Assembly (NCBI RefSeq): GCF_029626225.1
Contig: NZ_JARUBP010000001.1
Span: forward strand, 2,790,001-2,854,000
Direction: 5' to 3'
Length of the DNA: 64,000 bases
Origin: Asanoa sp. WMMD1127
GTDB taxonomy: Bacteria; Actinomycetota; Actinomycetes; Mycobacteriales; Micromonosporaceae
How positions within the stretch are numbered: position 1 is the first letter of the stretch; each line of letters starts with the position of its first letter. Shown here piece after piece: positions 25,068 to 33,888 of this stretch. Under the pieces are notes generated by a model, which made no database searches, was not told where the DNA came from, and saw only the letters and a program-made list of their open reading frames with translations. A program made the translations under genes and the position numbers.

Positions 25068-25841
25068 TCAGCTCTCCTTGATCTGATCGGCCGGGGGCGC
25101 CTTGGGCTGCGTGACGTTGTCGAAGTCGAAGAACTTGATCGTCGTCTGCTGCGCCTTGATCTTGCCCGCGCCCGGGATGTCCAGCACCATCGAGCTGAGC
25201 CGCTCCTCGCTGTCCAGCGTGATCGTGACCGGCACCGCCTTGGCCTTGTCGCCCAGCGCCGCGAGCGTCTCCGCGTCGGTGACGTCGAGGTCGTTGCTCT
25301 TGGTCAGATCGACGGTGCCGGTGAAGGTGTTGGGCGCCGTCTCCTTGAGCTCGGTGACCTGCTTGGCGATGCTGCTGCCCATGGCCTGGGCGCCCGCGGC
25401 CGCGAGCGAGCCGACGTCGGCCTTGGCCTGCTCCTGCGTGATGTGCCGCCACCCGCTCAGGGCGTCGGCGAAGCCCTGCAGCTCAGGGTCGTCGCCCGGG
25501 TCCAGGCCGAAGTCCATCTTCATGTAGATGTCCTTGCTGATCTGGACCATCTCGATGGTGAACTCCTTGCCCTCCGCGGCGCCCTTCATCGTCATCGACA
25601 TGCTGTCGGACGGCTGGTGCCGCACGCCTTCGGCCTTCATGCCGGCGGCGTCGATGCTGAACTTGAAGCTGCTCTGCTCCATCTTCTTGCTCGCGGCGTC
25701 GATCCGGGCGGCCGGGTCGGCGGGCGCGGACGTGGTGGCGGCGCCCGGCGAGCCGGCGCCCGACGAGTCGTTGGCCTGACCGCAACCGGTCAGCGCGATC
25801 AGAACGGCAGCCGAAACGACCGCCAACTTGGGCGTACGCAA
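25068..25841 (-). CDS. LppX/LprG-like lipoprotein
   Basis: A 257-residue lipoprotein: signal peptide MRTPKLAVVSAAVLIALTGC with lipobox Cys20, a Ser/Ala/Thr linker, and a beta-sheet domain containing a repeated Met-rich stretch (SMSMTMKGAAEGKEFTIEMV, then IYMKMDFGL). The late SEERLSSMVLDIPGAG and TIKFFDFDNVTQ segments resemble the LppX_LprAFG family, whose members carry lipids across the cell envelope. In non-mycolate actinomycetes the role is unclear. Start TTG 25841 has GGAG six bases upstream. It lies downstream of valS on the same strand's opposite side, 110 bp away. Confidence 0.75.
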   Translation of the reverse strand: MRTPKLAVVSAAVLIALTGCGQANDSSGAGSPGAATTSAPADPAARIDAASKKMEQSSFKFSIDAAGMKAEGVRHQPSDSMSMTMKGAAEGKEFTIEMVQISKDIYMKMDFGLDPGDDPELQGFADALSGWRHITQEQAKADVGSLAAAGAQAMGSSIAKQVTELKETAPNTFTGTVDLTKSNDLDVTDAETLAALGDKAKAVPVTITLDSEERLSSMVLDIPGAGKIKAQQTTIKFFDFDNVTQPKAPPADQIKES

Positions 25842-25951
25842 GGAAAGCTCCAGGGAATCTGCGACGTGGAAGTGCCGTAGCGTAGCCGCAGCCCCGTGCC
25901 CCCGGTGCCCCGACGGACAAGCCGGGCGGGCTTCCGTCGGGGCTCGCTCGA

Positions 25952-28501
25952 TCAGAACGCCGAGGCGACCACGAGTTCCGTCGTGCGGTCGGGGAGCAGG
26001 TCGAGCTTGCCGATGCGGCCCGCCGCCTTGAGGTCGTCGGCGGCCTGGGACAGCAGCTCCAGCATCGCGGCCGGGCCGAGCACCTCGGCCAGCGGCACCT
26101 CGGTGCGCATCGACACCTTGCGCTCCGACTTGGCCCGCCGCACCTGCGACAGCGCCTCGCCGGTGAGCTGCAGCAGCTCCGGCGTCGCGTCACCGGCCGC
26201 CGCTGCCACCTCGTGCACCGTCGGCCACGGCGCCCGGTGCACAGATCCGTAGCGCCACCACGACCAGACCTCTTCGGTGACGAAGGGCAGGAACGGCGCG
26301 AAGAGTCGCAACTGGACGGACAGCGCGGTGGCCAGCGCCGCCCGGGCCGAGCCGCAGGCCGCCGTGTCGCCGTATGCCCGTTCCTTGACCAGCTCGATGT
26401 AGTCGTCGCAGAACCGCCAGAAGAACGACTCGGCGACCTGCAGGGCGGTCGTGTGGTCGTAGGCCTCGAAGGCCGCCGTGGCGGCGCCCACCACCTCGCG
26501 CAGGCCGGCCAGCATCGACCGGTCGAGCGGCTCGGTGACGCTGCCGCCGGCCGCGCCGAGCCCGAGGGCGAATTTCGACGCGTTGAGCACCTTGGTGGCC
26601 AGCCGCCGGCCGATGCGGATCTGCGTCGGGTCGAACGCCAGGTCGGTGCCGGGCCGCCCGCTCGCCGCCCAGTAGCGCACCGCGTCGGAGCCGCTGTCGA
26701 CCAGCAGGCCCATCGGCGTGACCGTGGTGCCCTTGCTCTTCGACATCTTCTTGCGGTCGGGGTCGAGGATCCAGCCCGAGAGCACGGTCTCGCGCCAGGG
26801 CAGCACACCGTGCTCGAAGTGGGACCGCACCACCGAGGCGAACAGCCAGGTGCGGATGATCTCCTGGCCTTGCGGTCGCAGGTCCATCGGGAACACCCGG
26901 CCGAACAGGTCGGGGTCGGTCTCCCAGCCGCCCACGATCTGCGGCGTCAGCGATGAGGTGGCCCAGGTGTCGAACACGTCGGGATCGGCCGCGAAGCCGC
27001 CGGGCACGCCCCGCTGCTCGTCGGTGTAGCCCGCCGGCACGTCGCTGGACGGGTCGATCGGCAGCCGGTCCTCGGTCGGCGCCAGCGGGCGGTCGTAGTC
27101 GGGCCGGCCGTCGGCGTCCAGCGGGTACCAGATCGGCACCGGGACCCCGAAGAAGCGCTGCCGGCTGATCAGCCAGTCGCCGGTGAGCCCGCCCACCCAG
27201 TGCTCGTAGCGGTGCCGCATGTGCGGCGGCAGCCAGCGCAGCTGCCGGCCCCGCTCGAGCAGCGCGTCGCGCAGGTCGGCGTCGCGGCCGCCGTTGCGGA
27301 TGTACCACTGCCGGGTGGAGACGATCTCCAGCGGCGAGTCGCCCCGCTCGTAGAACTTGACCGGGTGCGTCACCGGCCGCGGCTCGCCGATGAGGTCGAG
27401 CGACTCGGAGAGCAGCCCCACGATCTCGCGCCGGGCCTGGTTGACCGTGCGGCCCGCGAGCGGCGCGTAGCGCTCCGGGTCGACGCCGGGCGGTGGCTCG
27501 GGCAGCAGCCGCCCGTCGCGGCCGATCACCACCCGGGTGTCGAGCCGCAGCTCCCGCCACCAGGTCACGTCGGCGAGGTCGCCGAACGTGCAGACCATCG
27601 CGATGCCGGTGCCCTTGTCCTTCTCCGCCAGCGGATGCGCGTGCACGGGCACCTCGACACCGAACACCGGCGTACGCACGGACGCGCCGAACAGGTGCGT
27701 GTAGCGCTCGTCGTCGGGGTGCGCCACCAGCGCCACGCAGGCCGGCAGCAGCTCGGGCCGGGTGGTCTCGATGTAGACCGGCTCGTCGCCCGGGCCGTGG
27801 AAGCGCAGCCGGTGGTAGGCGCCCGGGCGCTCGCGGTCCTCGAGCTCAGCCTGGGCGACGGCGGTGCCGAAGCCGACGTCCCACAGCGTCGGCGCCTCGG
27901 CGGTGTAGGCCTCGCCGCGGGTCAGGTTGCGTAGGAAGGCCCGCTGCGAGGCGAGGCGGGCGTGGTGGCCGATCGTCGTGTAGGTCATCGACCAGTCGAC
28001 GGACAGCCCGAGCCTGCGCCACAACGCCTCGAACGCCTGCTCGTCCTCGACGGTCAGTCGCTCACACAGCTCGATGAAGTTGCGCCGCGAGATGACCGCC
28101 GGGTTCTTGCGGTCGGCGTCGTCGACCGGCGCCGCCGGTGGCACCCAGGACGGGTCGTAGGGGAGTGACGCGTCGCCGCGCACGCCGTAGACGTTTTGCA
28201 CCCGGCGCTCGGTCGGCAGGCCGTTGTCGTCCCAGCCCATCGGATAGAACACCGTCTTGCCGCGCATGCGCTGGAACCGGGCCACGGTGTCGGTGTGGGT
28301 GTAGGAGAAGACGTGGCCCATGTGCAGCTCGCCGGATACGGTCGGCGGAGGTGTGTCGATCGCGTATACGTCGGACCGGGCCTTCGACCGGTCGAACGCG
28401 TACGTCCCCGCCTCCTGCCACCGGCGCGACCATTTCTCCTCGAGACCGTCCAGGGACGGCTTCTCAGGGATACCGGCGCGCCTGTTCGCCGTATCCGTCA
28501 T
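25952..28501 (-). CDS. valS: valyl-tRNA synthetase (archaeal-like type)
   Basis: An 849-residue class I valyl-tRNA synthetase (EC 6.1.1.9). The HIGH motif is HMGH (residues 60-63) and the KMSKS motif KKMSKSKG lies near residue 586. The segments AIDTPPPTVSGELHMGHVF and FYPMGWDDNGLPTERRVQ mark the archaeal-like ValRS subtype also seen in Streptomyces, unlike the usual bacterial subtype. The insertion CP1 editing domain lies in the middle. ATG 28501 was chosen from the family start (TDTANRRAGIPEKPSLDGLE). The first 38 bases overlap the end of the upstream penicillin-binding protein gene. Confidence 0.95.
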   Translation of the reverse strand: MTDTANRRAGIPEKPSLDGLEEKWSRRWQEAGTYAFDRSKARSDVYAIDTPPPTVSGELHMGHVFSYTHTDTVARFQRMRGKTVFYPMGWDDNGLPTERRVQNVYGVRGDASLPYDPSWVPPAAPVDDADRKNPAVISRRNFIELCERLTVEDEQAFEALWRRLGLSVDWSMTYTTIGHHARLASQRAFLRNLTRGEAYTAEAPTLWDVGFGTAVAQAELEDRERPGAYHRLRFHGPGDEPVYIETTRPELLPACVALVAHPDDERYTHLFGASVRTPVFGVEVPVHAHPLAEKDKGTGIAMVCTFGDLADVTWWRELRLDTRVVIGRDGRLLPEPPPGVDPERYAPLAGRTVNQARREIVGLLSESLDLIGEPRPVTHPVKFYERGDSPLEIVSTRQWYIRNGGRDADLRDALLERGRQLRWLPPHMRHRYEHWVGGLTGDWLISRQRFFGVPVPIWYPLDADGRPDYDRPLAPTEDRLPIDPSSDVPAGYTDEQRGVPGGFAADPDVFDTWATSSLTPQIVGGWETDPDLFGRVFPMDLRPQGQEIIRTWLFASVVRSHFEHGVLPWRETVLSGWILDPDRKKMSKSKGTTVTPMGLLVDSGSDAVRYWAASGRPGTDLAFDPTQIRIGRRLATKVLNASKFALGLGAAGGSVTEPLDRSMLAGLREVVGAATAAFEAYDHTTALQVAESFFWRFCDDYIELVKERAYGDTAACGSARAALATALSVQLRLFAPFLPFVTEEVWSWWRYGSVHRAPWPTVHEVAAAAGDATPELLQLTGEALSQVRRAKSERKVSMRTEVPLAEVLGPAAMLELLSQAADDLKAAGRIGKLDLLPDRTTELVVASAF

Positions 28502-30584
28502 GGGGCCAGGGTACCGCCGGGCTCGAGCCATTTTCGAAGGCCACGGCCGTGCTCGGCGGGGTGAAACCCCGTTCCGGCTGACCGTTGACGGCCCGGCCGA
28601 GCACGTGGGCGACGGCGGCGATGACGTCCTGCTGCACGGCCGCGCCCACGCCGTCGGCGGGCCGGCTCGGGTTCGCCGCGATGCCGGCGACCGCGGCCTG
28701 CGGCGTGAAGCCGACGAACGACTCCGTGGCGTTGCCCTCGGCGCTGCCCGTCTTGCCGGCCACCGGCCGTCCGCCGAGCATTGTGGACACCTGGGTGGCG
28801 GTGCCGCCGTCGCACTGGCCGAACGCGCCCCGCTGGCCGACCGGGCACCGGGCGGCGTCGACGGCGGCCCGGGCCACGTCGGGCTCCAGCACCCGCTTGC
28901 AGGTCGGCTCCGCGGCCGCCACCTTCTTGCCGTTGGCGTCGGTGATGCCGGTGACCGGTAAGGGAGCGCAGTAGGTGCCGTCGGCCGCGATCGTCGCGTA
29001 CGCGTTGGCCAGGTCCAGTGGCGTCGTGTCGGCGACCCCGAGGGTGAAGGATCCCCAGTCGTCGGCGTCGTTACTGGCCCGCTCGGCGTCGGACTTGGCC
29101 CGGAACTGGATCCCGAGCCGCTGCGCCATCTCGACCGCCTTGGCCGCGCCGACCTGCTCCTCGAGGCGCACGAAGTAGGTGTTGACGGAACGACCGAACC
29201 CGGTCCACATCGTACGGTAGCCGTCCATCCATGATGGATTGTCGTTGGCCGGGCAGTAGAAGCCGTCGCAGGAGGCGGGTCCGCCGTCGGCCCAGTGCGT
29301 CCTCAGCCGGCTCGGCGCGTCGAAGCCCGTGTCGAGTGTCTGCCCGGCCTCCAGCGCGGCCAGCATCGTGAAGAGCTTGAACGTGGAGCCGGCCTGGTAG
29401 CCGGTGACCGACGACCCGCCGGCCACCAGCTGGTCGACCGTGTCGCCGGGCTTCTTGTCGAGGCTGTAGTGGCGGTTGACGGCCAGCGCGAGCACCCGCC
29501 CGGTGCCCGGTTGCACGGCGGCGATGGGCAGGGCGCGGGGCGAGTCGTAGTCGTACACCTCGGTCGCCGCCTTGGTCGCGGTCTCCTGCACCTCGGGGTC
29601 CATCGACAGCGTGATCCGGTAGCCGCCGTCGCGCAGGGCCGCCAGCCGTTGCTGCGGAGTGTCGCCGAACGCCTTCTGCTGCTGCCACCACGACACGAAG
29701 TAGTCGCAGAAGAAGCGGCTGTCGGCCGGGGTGGCGGCGGTGCAACCGTTGGGCACGCTGCCGGGATCGAGCCGCAGTGGCTGGCGCTTGGCCTGGTCGG
29801 CGTCGGCCGCGCTGACGTGGCCGGCCTTGACCATCGAGTCGAGCACGTAGCCGCGGCGGGCCTGGGCGGCGGCCTGGTCGCCGTGGATGGGGTCGTAGGC
29901 GTCGGGGGACTGGACGAGCCCGGCGAGCAGGGCGGCCTGGGGGAGGGTCAGCTTGTCGGGCGTGGTGGAGAAGTAGGTCTGCGCGGCGGCCGCGATGCCG
30001 TACGCGCCGGCGCCGAAGTAGACGATGTTGAGGTAGCGGGCGAGGATCTCGTCCTTGGTCAGGGCGTGCTCGACCGCGACGGCGTACCGCATCTCCTGGA
30101 TCTTGCGACCCACGCTGTCCTGCGTCGCCGCGGCCCGCTCCTCGTCGGTGGCGCGGGGGTCGGTCTTGAGCACATTCCGGACATATTGCATGGTCAGCGT
30201 GGACGCGCCCTGCTGAGTCTCGCCGCTGCGCCCGTTGGCGACCAGGGCCCGCAACACGCTCCTGGGGTCGACCGCGCCGTGCTCGTAGAAGCGGGTGTCC
30301 TCCGCGGCGACGATCGCCTGCCGCATGACGGGCGCGACGTCGGCCAGGGCCACGTCGGTCCGGTTGAGATCCGCGAACGTGGTGATCAAGGTCTTGCCGT
30401 CGGCGGCGTAGAGCCGGGACGCCTGCGGCACGCTGGGCTGGGCCAGCGCGGTCGGCAGGTCGGTGGTAGCCACCGCGACCCGGGTGGCGACAAACCCGGC
30501 CAACAGCCCACTCGGCAACGCCGCGGCCGCCACCAGCACTCCCACGATGCCGGCCCCGATCGCCAGCCGCGTCCACTTCGCCAT
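28464..30584 (-). CDS. bifunctional class A penicillin-binding protein
   Basis: A 706-residue PBP. After one N-terminal membrane helix (LAIGAGIVGVLVAAAALPSGLLAG cut at residue 27) comes a GT51 glycosyltransferase domain with catalytic EDTRFYEHGAVD (Glu95) and QGASTLTMQYVRN. The transpeptidase domain then has S400-TFK, SVN at 466-468 and KTG at 611-613. It polymerises and cross-links peptidoglycan. It also has several Cys pairs (CDGFYC, CPVGQRGAFGQC) that may form disulfides outside the membrane. Its 3' end overlaps valS by 38 bp in another frame; the last 40 residues lie past the fold and are poorly conserved. Confidence 0.95.
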   Translation of the reverse strand: MAKWTRLAIGAGIVGVLVAAAALPSGLLAGFVATRVAVATTDLPTALAQPSVPQASRLYAADGKTLITTFADLNRTDVALADVAPVMRQAIVAAEDTRFYEHGAVDPRSVLRALVANGRSGETQQGASTLTMQYVRNVLKTDPRATDEERAAATQDSVGRKIQEMRYAVAVEHALTKDEILARYLNIVYFGAGAYGIAAAAQTYFSTTPDKLTLPQAALLAGLVQSPDAYDPIHGDQAAAQARRGYVLDSMVKAGHVSAADADQAKRQPLRLDPGSVPNGCTAATPADSRFFCDYFVSWWQQQKAFGDTPQQRLAALRDGGYRITLSMDPEVQETATKAATEVYDYDSPRALPIAAVQPGTGRVLALAVNRHYSLDKKPGDTVDQLVAGGSSVTGYQAGSTFKLFTMLAALEAGQTLDTGFDAPSRLRTHWADGGPASCDGFYCPANDNPSWMDGYRTMWTGFGRSVNTYFVRLEEQVGAAKAVEMAQRLGIQFRAKSDAERASNDADDWGSFTLGVADTTPLDLANAYATIAADGTYCAPLPVTGITDANGKKVAAAEPTCKRVLEPDVARAAVDAARCPVGQRGAFGQCDGGTATQVSTMLGGRPVAGKTGSAEGNATESFVGFTPQAAVAGIAANPSRPADGVGAAVQQDVIAAVAHVLGRAVNGQPERGFTPPSTAVAFENGSSPAVPWPHDGYGEQARRYP

Positions 30585-30703
30585 GGGCGCCCCTCCCCGA
30601 GTGATCCCTCACTCAGGATCGGCACCTTCAGGTGGAATGCCCAGCTATCGGGCCAAACTCACACCGCGCTGCCAGCAACCGCCCAGCCGCCTGTCAGCGC
30701 AGG

Positions 30704-31105
30704 TCAAGAGCAGGTCGACACGATCTCCGGGTACGCCTGGCGGTGCGCGCACGCGACGCATTCATAGACGTGGTGCCCGCCGCAGGCGCACGGCCGCCAC
30801 CAGCGTCGCGGCCCGGCCAGGGAGAAGGGCTCGCCGCAGCCGAAGCAGTTCGCGGGGCTCGCGTCCATGCTGAGCAGGTCCCGCCGCGCGAAGCGGTAGC
30901 TGACCAGCCGCGGGTCGGCCGAGTAGCGCACCATGCTCCTGGCGAGGTCCGCCGGGTCGTCGACGACGAGGTGGGTCTGCCGACCTGGGCCGCAATCGGA
31001 CCGCCAGGTCAAGGTGATGTGCCAGGTGCTGCGCCACACGTCCGCCGGCGCGGGAATCGTGGCGGGTCTGAGATCCATGAGGACGATCGTCACGGTCAAC
31101 TCCAT
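30704..31105 (-). CDS. small Cys-rich zinc-ribbon-like protein
   Basis: A 133-residue protein. The first 80 residues look like a beta-rich domain (TWHITLTWRSDCGPGRQTHLV). The last 50 contain CFGCG, then PCACGGHHVYECVACAH: two CxxC pairs plus a CxC, suggesting a zinc ribbon. No known family is recognised. The start ATG 31105 lacks a Shine-Dalgarno and lies 7 bp from a strong hairpin separating it from the HTH gene. It may be a partner of that regulator, since both end in zinc-binding motifs. Confidence 0.55.
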   Translation of the reverse strand: MELTVTIVLMDLRPATIPAPADVWRSTWHITLTWRSDCGPGRQTHLVVDDPADLARSMVRYSADPRLVSYRFARRDLLSMDASPANCFGCGEPFSLAGPRRWWRPCACGGHHVYECVACAHRQAYPEIVSTCS

Positions 31106-31111
31106 TGAGGT

Positions 31112-31147
31112 GCCGTGCCCGGGCACCGTGAGATGCCCGGGCACGGC
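31112..31147 (-). terminator. hairpin between the HTH and zinc-ribbon genes
   Basis: GCCGTGCCCGGGCA and TGCCCGGGCACGGC form a perfect 14-bp stem with an 8-base loop, 6 bp after the HTH-gene stop and 6 bp before the next start. It could terminate the HTH transcript or control translation of the zinc-ribbon gene. Confidence 0.75.
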
Positions 31148-31153
31148 GGTTCG

Positions 31154-31645
31154 TCAACTGAGAGGCACGGTGGGCACACGCCGGCGACTGCCCCTCGCCG
31201 ATGTGGTCATCGTGCGCAGGCCGGGTTCGGCCTTGCCGGCCGGGCGACCGAGCCGGGCGTGCCAGGCCTGGTGCGCTCGGGCGTCGCCAATCACCGCGCC
31301 GCACTCGCCGCAGATCCGGTCGGCCGGACGGGCGATCAGCCGACGCAGCGGCCGGTCGGGTTGGTCGATCGGGTTGACCTTGTTCTGCGCCCTGGCCCAG
31401 AGCGGGTACCAGACCGACTCCAGCTCATCGGGCTCGACGCCCAGCGTGTTGAGCAGGATCTCCAGGTTGCGCCACTTCGGTGGCTTGTCGGCGTTGAAGA
31501 TCCGGCTGATGGTGGACGCCGAGATCCGCCGTCGGCACTGGGCCGCGATCTCTCGGTACGCCGGCTCCTGGGCGCGCCGATAGGTTGCCCGCAACAGTCG
31601 CAGCAACTCGTCGAGGTGCTCGTTGGGTTCGATTGGTTTGACCAT
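31154..31645 (-). CDS. helix-turn-helix regulator with C2H2-type zinc motif
   Basis: A 163-residue DNA-binding protein. Its N-terminal domain has the HTH AYREIAAQCRRRISASTISRIFN (residues about 28-50) followed by WRNLEILLNTLGVEPDELE, typical of XRE-like actinobacterial regulators. The C-terminal part carries CGECGAVIGDARAHQAWH, a C-x2-C-x9-H-x3-H zinc motif, then a basic tail. It begins 18 bp after the stop of the small membrane protein on the same strand, so it may share the ABC exporter transcript. Its target is unknown. Confidence 0.7.
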   Translation of the reverse strand: MVKPIEPNEHLDELLRLLRATYRRAQEPAYREIAAQCRRRISASTISRIFNADKPPKWRNLEILLNTLGVEPDELESVWYPLWARAQNKVNPIDQPDRPLRRLIARPADRICGECGAVIGDARAHQAWHARLGRPAGKAEPGLRTMTTSARGSRRRVPTVPLS

Positions 31646-31663
31646 GATGCGCGGATCCCGCCG

Positions 31664-32053
31664 CTACACCTCCGTCCGACGCGCGTCGGCGGTGGAGAGC
31701 CGGCCGGCCACCTCACCGGCCACCAGGCCCGCGAGGCCGGCGCCCAGCGCCGCCTCGGCGAGCCCGTAGCCCAGGAGGACGAGGACGGCGCCGAACACGG
31801 CGATGGCCGAGCCGACGACAACGGTCGGCGCAGGGCCGGAGTCTCTGATGATCCGGCGAGCGACCTGGTTGCCGACCAGGGCCAGCCCAGCCGCCCAGAG
31901 CAGCGCGTCCTGCAGCGGATGCCCCGCCACCAGCAGCGCCGTCGTGGCGCCGAGCACGAGCAGGGCCGGCAGGACGACCGGCCACGTGGAAGCGGGTCGG
32001 GGCCGTGGATCCGCCGAAGCGGCGCGGGTTGCGCGCCCCGCCGGGGGTTTCAC
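31664..32053 (-). CDS. small membrane protein coupled to the ABC exporter
   Basis: A 129-residue protein with four predicted membrane segments, including VVLPALLVLGATTALLVAGH, ALLWAAGLALVGNQVARR and VVVGSAIAVFGAVLVLLGYGL, and a short polar tail. The GTG start 32053 overlaps the stop of the ABC gene as GTGA, so it is translated with the exporter and may be an accessory subunit. No family is recognised. An in-frame ATG six codons earlier lies inside the ABC gene and is less likely. Confidence 0.65.
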   Translation of the reverse strand: MKPPAGRATRAASADPRPRPASTWPVVLPALLVLGATTALLVAGHPLQDALLWAAGLALVGNQVARRIIRDSGPAPTVVVGSAIAVFGAVLVLLGYGLAEAALGAGLAGLVAGEVAGRLSTADARRTEV

Positions 32054-33888
32054 AGCAGCGAGTCCTGCCACTGGCTGTGCAGGCGGGCGTAGCGGCCGCC
32101 GCCGGTGATGAGGCGGGAGGGTGGGCCGTCTTCGACCACGCGGCCGTCGTCGATGACCAGGACGCGGTCGGCGATCTCCACCGTTGACAGGCGGTGGGCG
32201 ATGACCAGGGCCGTGCGGTCCCGCAGGATCGTCCGCAGCGCCCGCTGGACCAGGCGTTCCGTCGGCACGTCCAGCGACGACGTCGCCTCGTCCAGGATCA
32301 GCACCCCCGGGTCCGCCAGGAACGCCCGGGCGAAGGCCACGAGCTGGCGCTGGCCCGCCGACAGCCGGCCCCCGCGGCGGTGCACGTCCGTGTCGTAGCC
32401 CTGGGGCAGCGCGGCGATGAACTCGTGTGCGCCGATCGCGCGGGCGGCCGCCACCAGGTCCGCGTCGGTCGCGTCCGGGCGGCCGAACCGCAGGTTGTCG
32501 GCGACCGTGCCGGCGAACAGGTGGTTCTCCTGCGTGACCATCACGACCGCGCGCCGCAGGTCGGGGTCGGTCACCTCGCGCAGGTCGACTCCGTCGAGCC
32601 GCACGGTGCCGGCCACCGGGTCGTAGAAGCGGGCCACCAGCTTGGCCACTGTGGACTTGCCGGCGCCGGTCGCGCCGACCAGGGCCACGATCTGGCCGGC
32701 CGGGATCTCGATGCTGAAATCGCGCAGCACCGGCGGGCCGTCGCGGTAGCCGAACGTCACCTGGTCGAACAGGATCGCCCGACCGCCGGCCACCACGGGC
32801 AGCGGCGTCGCGCGGATCGGCTCCGGCACGGCCGGGCGCTCGTCCAGCACGCCGGCCAGCTTCTCCAGGGCCGCCGTCGCCGACTGCAGCGCGTTGTAGA
32901 ACTGGCTCAGCTCCTGCATCGGCTCGAAGAACCGCCGCAGGTAGAGCAGGAACGCCGCCAGCACGCCGATCGCTGTGCGGCCGTGCAGCACCTGCCAGCC
33001 GCCGAACGTCAGCACGCCGGCGATCGCCACGTTGCCGATCAGCTTGATGCTCGGCGAGTAGACCGCGATAAGGCGAAACGCCTTCAGCGACGCGCCGCGG
33101 TAGTCGTCGTTGAGGACGTCGAAGATCTGCTGGTTGCGCGGCTCCCGACGGAACGCCTGTACCGCCCGGATGCCGCCCAGGGACTCCACGAAGTGGACGA
33201 TCACCAGGGCCACTGCTTCCCGCGTACGGCGGTAGGCAATGGCGGAAGCGAGCGCGAACCAGCGGGACAGCCAGAGGAGGAACGGGAACGTCAGCAGTGT
33301 CACCAGGGCCAGCGGCGGGTCGAGGTAGAGCAGCACGCCGGCCACCGACAGCACCGACAGCCCGGCCAGCACCAGGTCGTCGATGCCGCCGTCGACGAGC
33401 TCGCTGATCGAGTCCATGTCGCTGGTCAGTCGGGCCACCATCCGGCCCGACGTGTAGCGCTCGTGGAAGCCGATCGACAGCCGCTGGAAGTGGTCGTAGA
33501 CCCGTTGCCGCAGGTCGCGCAGCACGTCCTGGCCGATCCGGGCGGAGAGGCGGAGGAAGCCGCGCTTGCCGAAGTATTCGGCCAGGGCGGCCGCCACGAA
33601 GGCCAGGCCGACCTGGACCAGGATCGTCGGGTCACCCTGGCGCAGCGGCGGAATGCCCCGGTCGATCGCGAGCATGACGAGGAACGGGCCGGCCATGCCG
33701 GCGGCGCTCTGCAGGAGGAGCAGGGCGATCGTGGCGGCCAGGGCGCGCCGGTGGGGGCGCACCAGCGATGCCAGCAGCGACCGGCTGCGGACCCGCAGGC
33801 GCGCGACGGCCGCCGGGTCCGCGGCTTCCGCGGCGGTTCGGTCCGCGTCGAGCTCGGCGGCGCGGCCCCGCCACGAGTGCACCGTCAT
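32050..33888 (-). CDS. ABC exporter half-transporter, canonical ATPase subunit
   Basis: A 612-residue fused permease-ATPase of the MsbA/MDR type. Six membrane helices occupy residues about 60-330. The nucleotide-binding domain has Walker A GATGAGKST (near 405), signature LSAGQRQ (near 508), Walker B with the catalytic Glu in LILDEATSSLD (near 532) and the switch His in VIAHRLST. The altered signature (Ala for Gly) and the Asp-type Walker B of its partner form one degenerate site, as known in heterodimeric exporters such as TmrAB and TM287/288. Its ATG overlaps the partner's stop (ATGA). The substrate is unknown. Confidence 0.93.
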   Translation of the reverse strand: MTVHSWRGRAAELDADRTAAEAADPAAVARLRVRSRSLLASLVRPHRRALAATIALLLLQSAAGMAGPFLVMLAIDRGIPPLRQGDPTILVQVGLAFVAAALAEYFGKRGFLRLSARIGQDVLRDLRQRVYDHFQRLSIGFHERYTSGRMVARLTSDMDSISELVDGGIDDLVLAGLSVLSVAGVLLYLDPPLALVTLLTFPFLLWLSRWFALASAIAYRRTREAVALVIVHFVESLGGIRAVQAFRREPRNQQIFDVLNDDYRGASLKAFRLIAVYSPSIKLIGNVAIAGVLTFGGWQVLHGRTAIGVLAAFLLYLRRFFEPMQELSQFYNALQSATAALEKLAGVLDERPAVPEPIRATPLPVVAGGRAILFDQVTFGYRDGPPVLRDFSIEIPAGQIVALVGATGAGKSTVAKLVARFYDPVAGTVRLDGVDLREVTDPDLRRAVVMVTQENHLFAGTVADNLRFGRPDATDADLVAAARAIGAHEFIAALPQGYDTDVHRRGGRLSAGQRQLVAFARAFLADPGVLILDEATSSLDVPTERLVQRALRTILRDRTALVIAHRLSTVEIADRVLVIDDGRVVEDGPPSRLITGGGRYARLHSQWQDSLL

